From positions 41,532-105,531 of the forward strand of contig NZ_CAKMSB010000011.1 of assembly GCF_928381405.1 (NCBI RefSeq): a DNA stretch of 64,000 nt, given 5' to 3'. The translations under genes and the position numbers were made by a program. Positions 51,778 to 61,031 of the stretch are shown piece by piece. The first letter of the stretch is position 1. Each line of letters starts with the position of its first letter. The notes beneath the pieces were generated by a model. It did no database searches and was not told the origin of the DNA. It saw only the letters and a program-made list of their open reading frames with translations. This DNA is from Rothia nasisuis (GTDB lineage Bacteria; Actinomycetota; Actinomycetes; Actinomycetales; Micrococcaceae).

Positions 51778-52731
51778 ATGACTAACGAACTTCCTCCTCA
51801 GGTTTCTGATATCTTTGACCCGACCGCCTGGCGTCTGGTTGAGGGCTTTGAAGACCTGACCGACATCACTTACCACCGCCAGGTTGAGCGCAATGCGGCC
51901 GGTGAGTTTCTGCGCGACCTACCGACCGTCCGTATCGCCTTTGACCGGCCCGAGGTGCGTAACGCCTTCCGCCCGCACACCGTTGATGAGCTCTACCGGG
52001 TGCTAGATCACGCCCGCATGACCTCCAATGTGGGTACCGTGTTGCTGACCGGCAACGGCCCCTCTGCCAAGGACGGCGGCTGGGCCTTCTGCTCCGGCGG
52101 CGACCAGCGTATTCGTGGCCGCGACGGCTACCGCTACGCCGAGGGTGAGACTCGTGACTCCATTGACCCGGCCCGCGCAGGCCGCTTACATATTCTGGAG
52201 GTGCAGCGTCTGATCCGCACCATGCCCAAGGTGGTTATTGCCCTGGTTTCGGGCTGGGCAGCCGGTGGTGGCCACTCCCTGCACGTGGTGGCCGACCTGA
52301 CCATCGCCTCTGAGGAGTACGGCAAGTTTAAGCAGACTGATGCGACCGTGGGGTCTTTTGACGCCGGCTATGGCTCTGCCCTGCTGGCCCGCCAGGTGGG
52401 CCAGAAGTTCGCCCGCGAGATTTTCTTTCTGGCCAAGGAGTACGACGCTCAGCGCATGTACGAGATGGGTGCGGTCAATGACGTGGTGCCCCACGCTGAG
52501 CTGGAGGCTAAGGGCCTGGAGTACGCAGCCCATATTGCCCGCCAATCCCCGCAGGCTATTCGCATGCTCAAGTTCGCTTTCAACCTGCCGGACGACGGCA
52601 TGGTCGGCCAGCAGGTCTTTGCCGGCGAGGCCACCCGCATGGCCTACATGACCGATGAGGCCGTTGAGGGCCGCGACGCCTTCCTTGAGAAGCGCGACCC
52701 CAACTGGGAGAACTACCCCTACTACTTCTAA
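51778..52731 (+). CDS. menB: 1,4-dihydroxy-2-naphthoyl-CoA synthase
   Basis: A 317-residue crotonase-fold enzyme that cyclises OSB-CoA. Landmarks are ITYHRQ, RPEVRNAFRPHTVDELYRVLDHAR, WAFCSGGDQRIRGRDGY (oxyanion hole and active-site region), VVSGWAAGGGHSLHVVADLTIAS, and TDATVGSFDAGYGSALLARQVGQKFAREIFFLA. The C-terminus has the typical DPNWENYPYYF. Single gene with a putative leaderless promoter; a 13-bp hairpin lies 20 nt downstream. Confidence 0.96.
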   Translation: MTNELPPQVSDIFDPTAWRLVEGFEDLTDITYHRQVERNAAGEFLRDLPTVRIAFDRPEVRNAFRPHTVDELYRVLDHARMTSNVGTVLLTGNGPSAKDGGWAFCSGGDQRIRGRDGYRYAEGETRDSIDPARAGRLHILEVQRLIRTMPKVVIALVSGWAAGGGHSLHVVADLTIASEEYGKFKQTDATVGSFDAGYGSALLARQVGQKFAREIFFLAKEYDAQRMYEMGAVNDVVPHAELEAKGLEYAAHIARQSPQAIRMLKFAFNLPDDGMVGQQVFAGEATRMAYMTDEAVEGRDAFLEKRDPNWENYPYYF

Positions 52732-52750
52732 AACACCTGGTTAAACTTCG

Positions 52751-52820
52751 CACCGTCTACCGCTCAAGCTCAGACAGTTTCTCGCTACGCTCGAAAAACT
52801 CGCAGTCGCGGTAGACGGTG
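52751..52820 (+). terminator. Hairpin downstream of menB
   Basis: CACCGTCTACCGC / GCGGTAGACGGTG, 13-bp perfect arms 44 nt apart, with short T stretches after. Either a terminator or a separate inverted repeat. Confidence 0.5.
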
Positions 52821-52876
52821 CTTTGCTTTGTGCTGTTGCATGTAAGTGTTAGGACGGCGGCATCCTGGCTGGTGTT

Positions 52877-52951
52877 CTTATTGAGACAATTTCGGCGGAT
52901 TTTCTCAATAAGGCGCTTATTGAGAAAATTCGGGTATATTTGCTCAATAAG
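52877..52951 (+). promoter_or_regulatory. Duplicated operator array upstream of fic
   Basis: Four half-sites alternate in orientation: CTTATTGAG 52877-52885, CTCAATAAG 52904-52912, CTTATTGAG 52916-52924, CTCAATAAG 52943-52951. They form two identical units (half-site, 18 nt, half-site) 39 bp apart. The inner pair is a perfect dyad with 13-bp arms (TTTTCTCAATAAG / CTTATTGAGAAAA) around GCG. It overlaps the region where the fic promoter must lie. Confidence 0.75.
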
Positions 52952-52976
52952 CATCCCAAAGTAAGGCTGGCTTCTC

Positions 52977-54155
52977 ATGAGTTCATCTTGGCCAAAGCTC
53001 ACCTATGCAGAGCATCAGTGGAATCATCGTGATCCGTTGGCTTCTCGCCGGTCACAACTAAGAAACCGCGGTGGCTTCAGGGCAGCTGTTGTTCCGTTTA
53101 TCGCCGAGCGACAGGTTTCTGTTTCACCTGAGATTTCAGCTCTTGTTGCTGAAGCGACAGCCCGAATGACTCGTTTTGACCAGGAGTTTTCACAGCTCTC
53201 CCATTTTCCTTTTGCGGCAGTTCTGCTTCGTGGTGAGTCAGCGACCAGCTCTCAGATCGAGAATCTTACGGTTAATGCGCGCAAGCTATCGCTGGCTTCA
53301 TTGGGTGCTGAAGTGGGCGGCAACGCCGAGTTAGTTGCTCGCAATGTAACGGCCATGAAAGCCGCTATTGATTTAGCAGAACATCTTGATAGTGCCGCAA
53401 TCTTGACGATGCATCGAGAACTAACGCAGGGTGTTCAGGCTGATGCGGGAACCTTTCGGCGGGAATGGGTGTGGATTGGTGGCCGGTCGCCAGTCACCGC
53501 TGATTATGTTGGGCCTACCTGGGAGCAGGTTCCGGCGCTCATTGATGACCTGGTGGCTTTTGCAGCCAGGCAGGATCTTGACCCAACTTTGCAGGCGGCT
53601 ATCGCTCATGCCCAGTTTGAGACGATTCACCCCTTTACTGATGGTAATGGAAGAACGGGTAGGGCTTTGGTCTCATCGATTTTGCGAGCGCGTGGTGTGA
53701 CCCGCAGTGTTACGGTGCCCATTTCAAGCGGTCTGTTACACGATATTGGTGATTATGTTGAGGCTCTGACGGCCTACCGTGAGGGTGATGTGGTCCCGAT
53801 ACTTGAGTGCTTTGTGAGGTCGGTGGATGCGGCGCTTGAGAATGCGCGCTTACTGGCCGCTGACTTGGAGGGTGTTGAGGCGGAGATTTTGGCGTCTCGT
53901 TCTCGTGCTACTGAGCCTGTGAGGTTGCTGGCGCGGTTTGTGTGTGCGGAGCCTGCTTTTACGGCAAGCATGTTGGAACAGCATGCTGGGGTTTCGAAGG
54001 CTACAGCTTATCGTCTGGTGGATGCGCTGGTTGAAACCAAGATTTTGCGGGTTGAAAAGAAGGTGCGCGGGCAGAAGGTGTGGACGTGTCCCGGCGTCCT
54101 AGCTGCCCTCGACGCGTTTGCGAAGAGGGCAGGACGGCGGGAGTTTAGGGGTTAA
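52977..54155 (+). CDS. Fic-domain AMP-transferase-like protein with winged helix
   Basis: A 392-residue Fic protein. The catalytic motif HPFTDGNGRTGR (218-229) is canonical. An N-terminal inhibitory helix motif SSQIEN (91-96, the S/TxxxE(G/N) pattern) shows the self-inhibited class II type. A C-terminal winged helix (FTASMLEQHAGVSKATAYRLVDALVETKILRVEKK) suggests DNA binding, and may recognise the four half-sites just upstream, giving autoregulation. Fic enzymes transfer AMP or related groups to proteins. ATG 52977 is about 25 bp after the operator array. Confidence 0.9.
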   Translation: MSSSWPKLTYAEHQWNHRDPLASRRSQLRNRGGFRAAVVPFIAERQVSVSPEISALVAEATARMTRFDQEFSQLSHFPFAAVLLRGESATSSQIENLTVNARKLSLASLGAEVGGNAELVARNVTAMKAAIDLAEHLDSAAILTMHRELTQGVQADAGTFRREWVWIGGRSPVTADYVGPTWEQVPALIDDLVAFAARQDLDPTLQAAIAHAQFETIHPFTDGNGRTGRALVSSILRARGVTRSVTVPISSGLLHDIGDYVEALTAYREGDVVPILECFVRSVDAALENARLLAADLEGVEAEILASRSRATEPVRLLARFVCAEPAFTASMLEQHAGVSKATAYRLVDALVETKILRVEKKVRGQKVWTCPGVLAALDAFAKRAGRREFRG

Positions 54156-54580
54156 GACGCCTTCCTACAGAGAGGCTTATTCATAAGGGTCTTGCATGCT
54201 CACGCTTGCTGCGCCCCTCTCGCCGGGTTCGCTTCGCCCACAAGGCGATTCACACCAGCCACCGAGCCAGCAGCTTCGCTGTGAGCCTGCTTCGCCAACC
54301 CCTCATGAATAAACCTCTATCTATATTTTGGGCACCAACACCATTTACCTAAGAAGGGTGGAAGACTTTAGAAATTCATATTCACCATGATCCTCCTACT
54401 TAAAGAATCATTTGGCATAGACAATAAATATTTTCCACCTATCCTCGTAAATTACTGATCATACCTCTAAAGAATGCGAAACAATTCAAGGGATAAATAT
54501 TTTAAATGCGCAAAAATTGCACAACTATAGATATTTATTAATACTAATATCACCAGAATAAGTATATAAATTTTTTTGTT
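54156..54580. other. Intergenic region at the island's AT-rich edge
   Basis: About 425 bp, no gene. The first part holds a MITE-like element (54171-54318); the rest is AT-rich with no clear ORF or terminator. Confidence 0.6.
54171..54318. mobile_element. Candidate MITE-like element
   Basis: A 148-bp segment bounded by imperfect terminal inverted repeats: AGAGGCTTATTCATAAGGG at the left and the complement of AGAGGTTTATTCATGAGGG at the right (17 of 19 positions match). The interior is GC-rich while the right flank is AT-rich. No transposase and no clear target duplication. Could instead be a large hairpin. Confidence 0.45.
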
Positions 54581-57091
54581 TTATTCTGGAAGGAATGATT
54601 TCGTCCAGTTTTGAACAAACGATCTCGAATTCAGCTGATGCCTCTGAAGGGATTGGCGAATAAATTGCACGTTCTCAAAATTTCTTTCACTACAGACTTC
54701 CAGAATATATGATTTAAATTGAGCCCTAAACCTTTCTAATTGAGCAAAATCTAACACACGGGAGTTTTCTGGAGGAGTTGAATCTTTCATATAATTTCGA
54801 CTAGGAAAAATAATTACTGGTATTATCACCCCTGAAGTAAGACACATTTTTTCTTTAAACCAATCTACAGATTGTGAAAGCTGCCCAAAATAACCACGGC
54901 TTACAGCAGAACTTGTAGACTCACTCTTGCATTCTATAATCATAAACTGATTATCGCCCAATCCCCACAGATTATCAGGCCCAAGGCCTGAAAACTGGTC
55001 TGGACGAGTAGAACGAAACCCTAATGCTTTTCCCACTATCTCCAGCGCTGATTCAAAGTCTTGGTGAGTTCCCGCTTCAGAAGAAGGGGTTAAATGCTGC
55101 ATCAGAACACTGACCCAAGTTGAGATTGATTCCTCCTTTCGCACTAAATTTTTTATATACTCTTGGGCCTCATATGCTTGTTCGTTCTTTTTTTCTCTTT
55201 CAAATTGAAAATCATTAAATTCTGGTTTAATAAGACTAGGGTTTAGCTTCCTCGCAGTTTTTTGAAGCTGATGAGCCCTTGTAGGCTCTACTAGGTCAAT
55301 ATAAACTGCTGCTTTCTGATAGAGTACTCCTTTTTCGCCCTCACCCATACTATTATTTTCATTAACAAATTTTAATAAAATTTCTCCAGCCTGACGATAA
55401 TCACCGATTATCGCCTGTTGAAATGCGTTTCGCTCAGCAACGGCCAAGTCCAAGCACTCTGCATTTGTTGTATACTCAATTCCTTCGAGATTAGATTTAC
55501 TACTTTTTACCCATTCTGGATCACGAGATAAGAAAGCAGAAACGACTTGGTTATAATAATCAAGGTTTCTATCCATCTTTTCGGAATAATCGAAAAAATC
55601 AATTGAAAATATATACTGCTTTTTAGTTCCAGGAGAAAACCTATCAAAATTTCTTGGATTATGTAAGTAAGATGTAAGATTAGGATCTAACAGCATCACT
55701 ACACAATAGTCATCTGAATGCCGAACCCCTCGCCCCATCCCCTGCTCAATTCTCTGGATATTATTGATAATTGTCCTATCCGAACCTCTCAGAATCGTTG
55801 ATTCATACAAAGAGTGGCCAGAGTAATCCTTGGGAAGACCATCCAAAATCAATACTCGACATGCATCATCAGGCAAATCCACACCATCATATCTAGCAAT
55901 TAGGACTACAAGCCCTACACGCCTTTCAGATTTAAGCCTTTCCACCACATCTAAAATTGAATTTTTATCATGGATTTCATCTGTAAATTCTTTCCAAGCC
56001 TCTGCTTGATGCCTAGAGGGAACAATGACAACCACGTTCATGTTTTCTCCCCATTTTTTCACCTGTTCCATAACATCTTTTTTGGCGATACCGCTCCCTT
56101 CTTCGATAGGCGAAAAGATTATTCTGTCTCCAATGTCTCCTGCAGTTCCAGGAACAATTGGATTCAGAACACATTCTTTATTTACACCTAAAGGGATTAA
56201 AGAAGAATCATTTGCCAAAGTTGCTGTCATATAAATTCTTCTCTTAGCTTCAACAAAAGAAGGCAAAGCAGCAATATTAGGAAATGGAAGCTTTATATCA
56301 ATTGTTTTCTCAGTAAAAATTACACTTGCAAACTTAGCATAATCACTAATTAAAGCCCATTTGAATTTATATTCATCGGTATTAGCTGTCTCCCTAATAA
56401 TATTTAAAGCTTCAGAATATTTAGCTCTCCATTCCCAGTATTCAACCGGAATAACAACAGATACGTCAGTAGAATCCTCCAAATCTTTGTATCCATTTGC
56501 AGATTGACGACTTAGAGACTCAGAGAATAATTTAAGTAATTTAACATATGATTCATGATCCTTATCAATACGAAAAGTATATTGATCTTCAATCATAGGT
56601 ATACACGCATGCGCATCATCAATTATCAGATAATCAATATTAACAGAAAGACTATTGTCGCCATTTTTTCCAAATACAGATTTAGCATTAAATAACTTCT
56701 GAATTGTTGTTATTAGGATTTCTCTACCAGATTGAAATTCCCGAGACCTAGGATCATCTGTTACCTTGATACCAATTGATCGAGCAGCTTCAATAGCTTG
56801 TTCTTGAAGCTGTTTGTTAGGAACAAAGAATGCGGCAGACCCCTTTTGTTCTCTTTGTAGAGAAAGAAGAATTACCAGACCAACTATAGTTTTTCCACTG
56901 CCTGTATTCATTTTTATTACTAGATCTTCTTCTTCTCGCCGTTCATGCCATGCTTTCCACACTTCGGTTTGCGAGTCTCTCGGGTAAGAGTACCCGTCTG
57001 GCTTTTCGGTAAGAGATTTGGTGTAAATCTCTCTAGGAAGAATTGACAAATTATCCGATTGCTTTCTTTCCAAATTAGAAAAAATGCCCAT
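54581..57091 (-). CDS. Superfamily-2 helicase with C-terminal PD-(D/E)XK-like domain
   Basis: An 836-residue protein, AT-rich. Walker A MNTGSGKT (61-68), Walker B variant IIDDAHA (156-162), motif III MTATL, and motif VI IEQGMGRGVRHSDD. The first half resembles XPD/DinG-like helicases. Residues about 560-640 are helical repeats, and near 700-722 LGPDNLWGLGDNQFMIIECKSE fits a PD-(D/E)XK nuclease core (Asp, Glu720-Cys-Lys722). It starts 3 nt past the restriction-modification gene with AGGAG before ATG 57091, so the two are coupled. Probably a DNA-translocating partner in defence; no exact known system recognised. Confidence 0.8.
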   Translation of the reverse strand: MGIFSNLERKQSDNLSILPREIYTKSLTEKPDGYSYPRDSQTEVWKAWHERREEEDLVIKMNTGSGKTIVGLVILLSLQREQKGSAAFFVPNKQLQEQAIEAARSIGIKVTDDPRSREFQSGREILITTIQKLFNAKSVFGKNGDNSLSVNIDYLIIDDAHACIPMIEDQYTFRIDKDHESYVKLLKLFSESLSRQSANGYKDLEDSTDVSVVIPVEYWEWRAKYSEALNIIRETANTDEYKFKWALISDYAKFASVIFTEKTIDIKLPFPNIAALPSFVEAKRRIYMTATLANDSSLIPLGVNKECVLNPIVPGTAGDIGDRIIFSPIEEGSGIAKKDVMEQVKKWGENMNVVVIVPSRHQAEAWKEFTDEIHDKNSILDVVERLKSERRVGLVVLIARYDGVDLPDDACRVLILDGLPKDYSGHSLYESTILRGSDRTIINNIQRIEQGMGRGVRHSDDYCVVMLLDPNLTSYLHNPRNFDRFSPGTKKQYIFSIDFFDYSEKMDRNLDYYNQVVSAFLSRDPEWVKSSKSNLEGIEYTTNAECLDLAVAERNAFQQAIIGDYRQAGEILLKFVNENNSMGEGEKGVLYQKAAVYIDLVEPTRAHQLQKTARKLNPSLIKPEFNDFQFEREKKNEQAYEAQEYIKNLVRKEESISTWVSVLMQHLTPSSEAGTHQDFESALEIVGKALGFRSTRPDQFSGLGPDNLWGLGDNQFMIIECKSESTSSAVSRGYFGQLSQSVDWFKEKMCLTSGVIIPVIIFPSRNYMKDSTPPENSRVLDFAQLERFRAQFKSYILEVCSERNFENVQFIRQSLQRHQLNSRSFVQNWTKSFLPE

Positions 57092-57094
57092 TTT

Positions 57095-59986
57095 CTAGCT
57101 CCTATACTGTCTCTCTATACGACAAAACAAAATTCCAAGGCGCTGATTCTCCGATGTGCAGAGCTTCGGCGCACCAAACGCCTTATCTACCAGACGGTCC
57201 AACTTCTTATGGGTATCCAGCAGCCCCTTATCCATCGCCAACGGATTGTACATATCCGCCAACGACCTCGTACCACCCGCACGCTCAGCAATAGCATCAC
57301 GCGCAGCCAGCACACCCCTACCCGCCTCAATAATCTGCTGGCGCAACTTAGGCTCCACAGCAGGCAAGGGAAAATTATTCCAAACAATTGTATTTGAAAA
57401 ACTTAGGTCGCTCTTCAGGCGCCCACCAACAGCTTTCTGCCAGGTAATAAACATAGAAGAACTTATAACAGCGAACAGAAAACCATCTGGGTCAATAGCT
57501 GTGTATACTTTATCCCCAGAAATTACATCGGATTTTAGATGAGCTACTGTATAGTATTTTCGAGCGCTAGAGACAACACGTGGAATTCCAATATAGTTAT
57601 TTTCCGGTTGCCGAATTTCGCCGAATAAGTGAGGGGATTGCGCTAGTTCCTTCGTGGCTTGCTTTGAACTTTTAAGCCGCATAGTGCGAACAGCTTCAAG
57701 ACGCTCTCTCAGCACCTGACTACGATTAAGGTCGCTTGGGTCTAACTCAACAAGCCACAAACACCATCTGTCTAGCCCGCGCACAAGTTCTCTGCCCATG
57801 CGGAAAGGCCTAAGATACTTAGCAGCAATAGAATCGGCTACGACTTTATGGAAATCTTCAATTTCGACAATAAGGTTTCCGCCATCTGTAGGCTGACTCC
57901 CGCGGAGAACAGGTGGGAGTTCAGGGCTCAGAGGCTTCGTCCTCTTAGTAACTAGCACGTTCGGGGCATCCAACAGATAGGCATTGACACAGGTCTTCAC
58001 CTTGAGTTCCTGAGTATCCTTGGTGTTCCAGTCATAGTCAAAAAGTCGCTGGCGAGTGCTCTCGTCTCTGGTATAGCCCGTAATTACACAGTGCACAGTG
58101 GCCTTACCTGGTGCTTCGGAGTTCCATGGAAAGGTGCGGTAGGCAAACTTGATACGCCAGCCGCTTCGAAAGAGCGGGCCAAAAAGCGCAGGCACGGCCT
58201 GCCCCTGAGAAATAGAATTGGTTGAAACGAAGGCAAATTCCCCGTCTCTCTCTCTCTCTCTCTCTCTCTCTCGAAGGATGATGGCACATCAGCGCCCGTA
58301 AAGAAATCTGAGGACTTCTTGAACCAAGCCGTCACAAAATCCAGGTAACCATCGTAGTCTTTACCCCAGACCCGCTTCATCGCCTCGGTCTGATCCTTAG
58401 TCTTGGTCCACTGACCAATAAATGGCGGGTTCCCAAAAATAAAGGTCTTACCCCGAGTCTCTGGAACCTCTGCCCGCCAGTCTAGGGCGAGCGCGTCCGC
58501 ATGAACAATCTGAGCGGTAGTAGCAATTGGGAGACGGACCGGAGCATCACCGACCTTCGAAGCCAAGTATTGGTCAGCCTGGAACTCTGTCAAAAAACAT
58601 AGCTACCTCAGCAATGCGCGAGGGCCACCAATTAATCTCAAACCCATGGAACTGTTCAATCGATAAGCGTGTACCCAAAGTACCTAGCAGCTGGGTCTCC
58701 CCACCCTCACGGCGGTTCATCTCAGCTAAAACGTCAGTCTCAATCTCACGCAGTTTGGCATAAGCAACCTGCAAGAAATTTCCAGAGCCACACGCCGGAT
58801 CAACAAAACGCATCTCAGTCAAAGAATCCAAGAAACGAGCAAAAGATGCCCTGCTAGTCGACTTCGAAGCAATCAAACGATCAGCTTCAGCTCTCAGTTC
58901 ATCCAGGAAGAGAGGGCCGATAGTCTTCAGAATATCTACCTCAGCAGTGTAATGTTCACCAGCGGCACGACGGGCCTCCCGTGACTTCACCAGCTGGAAC
59001 ATAGACCCAAAGATTGCTGTTGAAATACGAGTCCATCGAAAACGACAAGCATCAAGCAAGGCAGCCCGCATTTCAGCATTGAAATACTCCACAGGGGTAC
59101 GCTCAGCGAAGAGCCCACCATTTACATAAGGGAACCGCTGCACCAGATCAGGAACATTCTTCTGCACCCGTGCCCGTTGTTGCTCAGGCGTACTCAGGTA
59201 ATCAAATAGACCTGCAATCTGCACCCCCAAATCAGAACCATCCGGCTGTGTCCGTTCTTCAATAAAGCGGTAGAAAAGGTCATTCTCCCAAAGACCTGCA
59301 TCATCACCGAACAGTAAGAACAAAACACGTGTTAGAAAAATCGATGCCCGTTCTACAGCTGGGTCTTCCTGGCTAGCGCTCTCGGGGGCATCCTCCCCCA
59401 CCGGGGCGTCCGCGTCTTCACCGACCAAAGACTGGTACAGACGCGCCATAATCTTAGAAGCCTGAATCGTAGCTTCTTCCTCTTCGCGCTTATCGATAGC
59501 TTCCTGGCCAGCGATAAATTTCAGCTGATCTACGAACTCTGGTAGCTCATCCAGAGTAAAAGACCAGGTCTCATTCGTCTTAGAATTGGTGAGCACAAAG
59601 CTCTTGAAATTGCAGGAAATCACATACTGCGGCCACTCATGGTCAGAAATTGACCCACCACTCAGATAATCATCAGCTTGAAGCGCAGCAGCCTCCAAGG
59701 GCTTATTAACCGATTTCTGCTCCACTAAGAACATGCCCGGCCAGAAAACATCAATCCAGCCACGGTTCTGAGTTGATGCACGCTTAGCCTCGCGCTCAAA
59801 CAAAAGGGTACGCTCATCAGATATACCAAAGCACTTGAGCAAACCAATCCAAAACTGCTGGGTGTACTGCTTCTCAGTTGCACCGCCACCAGATTCTTCA
59901 ACTTCCCTTAGCTTCTCCAACCAGACACGAGAGAATTTGCTCAGCTCATTCTGAGTGAAGTTACGGTCGAAAAGAGTAGCGATCAT
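57095..59986 (-). pseudogene. MmeI-like type IIG restriction-modification gene, phase-variable and frameshifted
   Basis: Three frames together encode one protein of about 960 residues. Frame 1 (59986 to about 58597): nuclease motif D79-x9-E89-Q-K91 exactly as in MmeI, then the SAM motif FVDPACGSGNFL (394-405). Frame 2 (about 58592 to 58273): GNPPF adenine-methyltransferase motif. Frame 3 (58244 to 57095): FAFVSTNSISQG, target-recognition and C-terminal domain. The 1-to-2 shift lies in a six-A run (58592-58597 on plus); the 2-to-3 shift lies in a (TC)14 tract (58245-58272). As sequenced the gene is off. Adding one or removing two TC units would repair the second shift. Confidence 0.85.
58245..58272. 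repeat. (TC)14 dinucleotide tract, candidate contingency locus
   Basis: Fourteen uninterrupted TC units (GA on the coding strand) inside the type IIG gene. Slipped-strand mispairing here would switch the reading frame. The methylase NPPF motif lies before it and the target-recognition domain after it. Confidence 0.9.
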
Positions 59987-60178
59987 AGTTGCATCCTCTA
60001 GGGTAGTGTGCCTTCTAGGGCATATTCAGGCAACAGTTACCTCCATCATAATTAATGCCCAGATAGTTCAAAAAAATTTAGGCCCAGATAATTTTATTTT
60101 TACATCTGTCAGGTAGAGGTTTTTGGGGGGCGCAACTATAAATAGCATGTAGCATCTTGCACTCACATCCTGATATGA

Positions 60179-60194
60179 GTACAGTTTTCTGTAC
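60179..60194. promoter_or_regulatory. YefM-type operator
   Basis: GTACAG-TTTT-CTGTAC palindrome ending 11 nt before ATG 60206 and overlapping the SD region. The TGTAC core fits known YefM/Phd operators, so the antitoxin probably represses its own operon here. Confidence 0.65.
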
Positions 60195-60205
60195 AGGAGG
60201 TTTTG

Positions 60206-60460
60206 ATGAAAACTATGACCTACACAGAATCGCGCGCCAACTACGCCCAGGTACTCGATATCGCAGTAGAAGACCTTGAAGAAGTCGTCATCACCAGGGC
60301 AGGGCGCGAACCTGCCGTCATTCTTTCACTTGCCGAATACGAATCGCTCAAAGAAACCGCTCACCTCTTACGTTCGCCTGCCAATGCTCGTCGGCTGCTA
60401 GATTCAATTGATGAACTTGAAGCAGGCGGAGGATCCAGCCAGGCACTTCTCGAAGACTAG
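60206..60460 (+). CDS. yefM: Antitoxin, YefM/Phd family
   Basis: An 84-residue protein starting MKTMTYTESRANYAQVLDIA, the YefM N-terminus that binds DNA; VITRAGREPAVILSLAEYESLKETAHLLRS is diagnostic. The acidic C-terminus (DELEAGG...LLED) would wrap the toxin. ATG 60206 has AGGAGG 5 nt upstream; a TTG at 60203 is less likely. The toxin gene follows after 8 nt. Confidence 0.95.
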   Translation: MKTMTYTESRANYAQVLDIAVEDLEEVVITRAGREPAVILSLAEYESLKETAHLLRSPANARRLLDSIDELEAGGGSSQALLED

Positions 60461-60468
60461 GCAGCGGC

Positions 60469-60726
60469 GTGGAACTTATCTGGAGCAGTCAGGCCTGGGA
60501 AGATTACCTATGGTGGCAGAGGCAAGATCGCAAGGTTCTCAAAAGAATCAATACCCTACTCAAAGATATCCAACGCAACGGTAACGAAGGTATTGGCAAG
60601 CCTGAGGCCCTGCGCAACAACCTCTCCGGCTACTGGTCACGCAGAATTACTGAAGAACACCGACTGGTTTACAAAATCGTGGGCAACTCTGTGCGTATTG
60701 CTGCGGTAAGGTACCACTACGAGTAG
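60469..60726 (+). CDS. yoeB: mRNA-interferase toxin, YoeB family
   Basis: An 85-residue RelE-fold endoribonuclease. EDYLWWQRQDRKVLKRINTLLKDI, GKPEALRNNLSGYWSRRITEEHRLVYKI and the terminal VRYHYE match YoeB; catalytic Glu, Arg (SRRITEEHR) and the C-terminal His are present. It cleaves mRNA on the ribosome when released from YefM. GTG 60469 start. Its stop overlaps a strong hairpin. Confidence 0.95.
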   Translation: MELIWSSQAWEDYLWWQRQDRKVLKRINTLLKDIQRNGNEGIGKPEALRNNLSGYWSRRITEEHRLVYKIVGNSVRIAAVRYHYE

Positions 60727-60777
60727 GACGCCCCGCCCACCTTCTTCGCGGAAGGCGGGGCGGGGCGTCCTCCTGTT
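60726..60777 (+). terminator. Terminator after yoeB
   Basis: GGACGCCCCGCC / GGCGGGGCGTCC, 12-bp perfect stem, then TCCTGTTT. Confidence 0.75.
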
Positions 60778-60800
60778 TGGCCTGGGGCTAGTGTCGTAAG

Positions 60801-61028
60801 CTAAGCCTCAGAGTCTGCCATACGGCGGGCAGCCCTGCGCTTGTCGATGGCGCGTTCTTCGAACTCCAGCTCGATAATGCGCAGCTTATTCTTACGGTGC
60901 CAGGTCAGTAGCACCTTGATGAGAAAGACCAGGAAAACCAGCATCAACGTCAGATAGACCAGGCCAATCACAGAAATAATAGCCTCACCGGCAGTAGGAA
61001 CCAGCGGATTAGTAGCAAGTACAGTCAC
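60801..61028 (-). CDS. Small single-pass membrane protein
   Basis: 75 residues from GTG 61028. One membrane helix (residues 18-42, VIGLVYLTLMLVFLVFLIKVLLTW) then a basic/acidic cytoplasmic segment WHRKNKLRIIELEFEERAIDKRRAARR. It is paralogous to the next gene upstream: both have a helix followed by H(R/K)KNK. No known family was recognised. Confidence 0.7.
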   Translation of the reverse strand: MTVLATNPLVPTAGEAIISVIGLVYLTLMLVFLVFLIKVLLTWHRKNKLRIIELEFEERAIDKRRAARRMADSEA

Positions 61029-61031
61029 GGC

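Noticed and set aside
52757..53002. 81-codon frame on the minus strand
   Set aside because: It runs through the operator array and the fic start; no RBS and no family resemblance.
60203..60205. TTG start for yefM
   Set aside because: ATG 60206 is directly adjacent and better spaced from AGGAGG.
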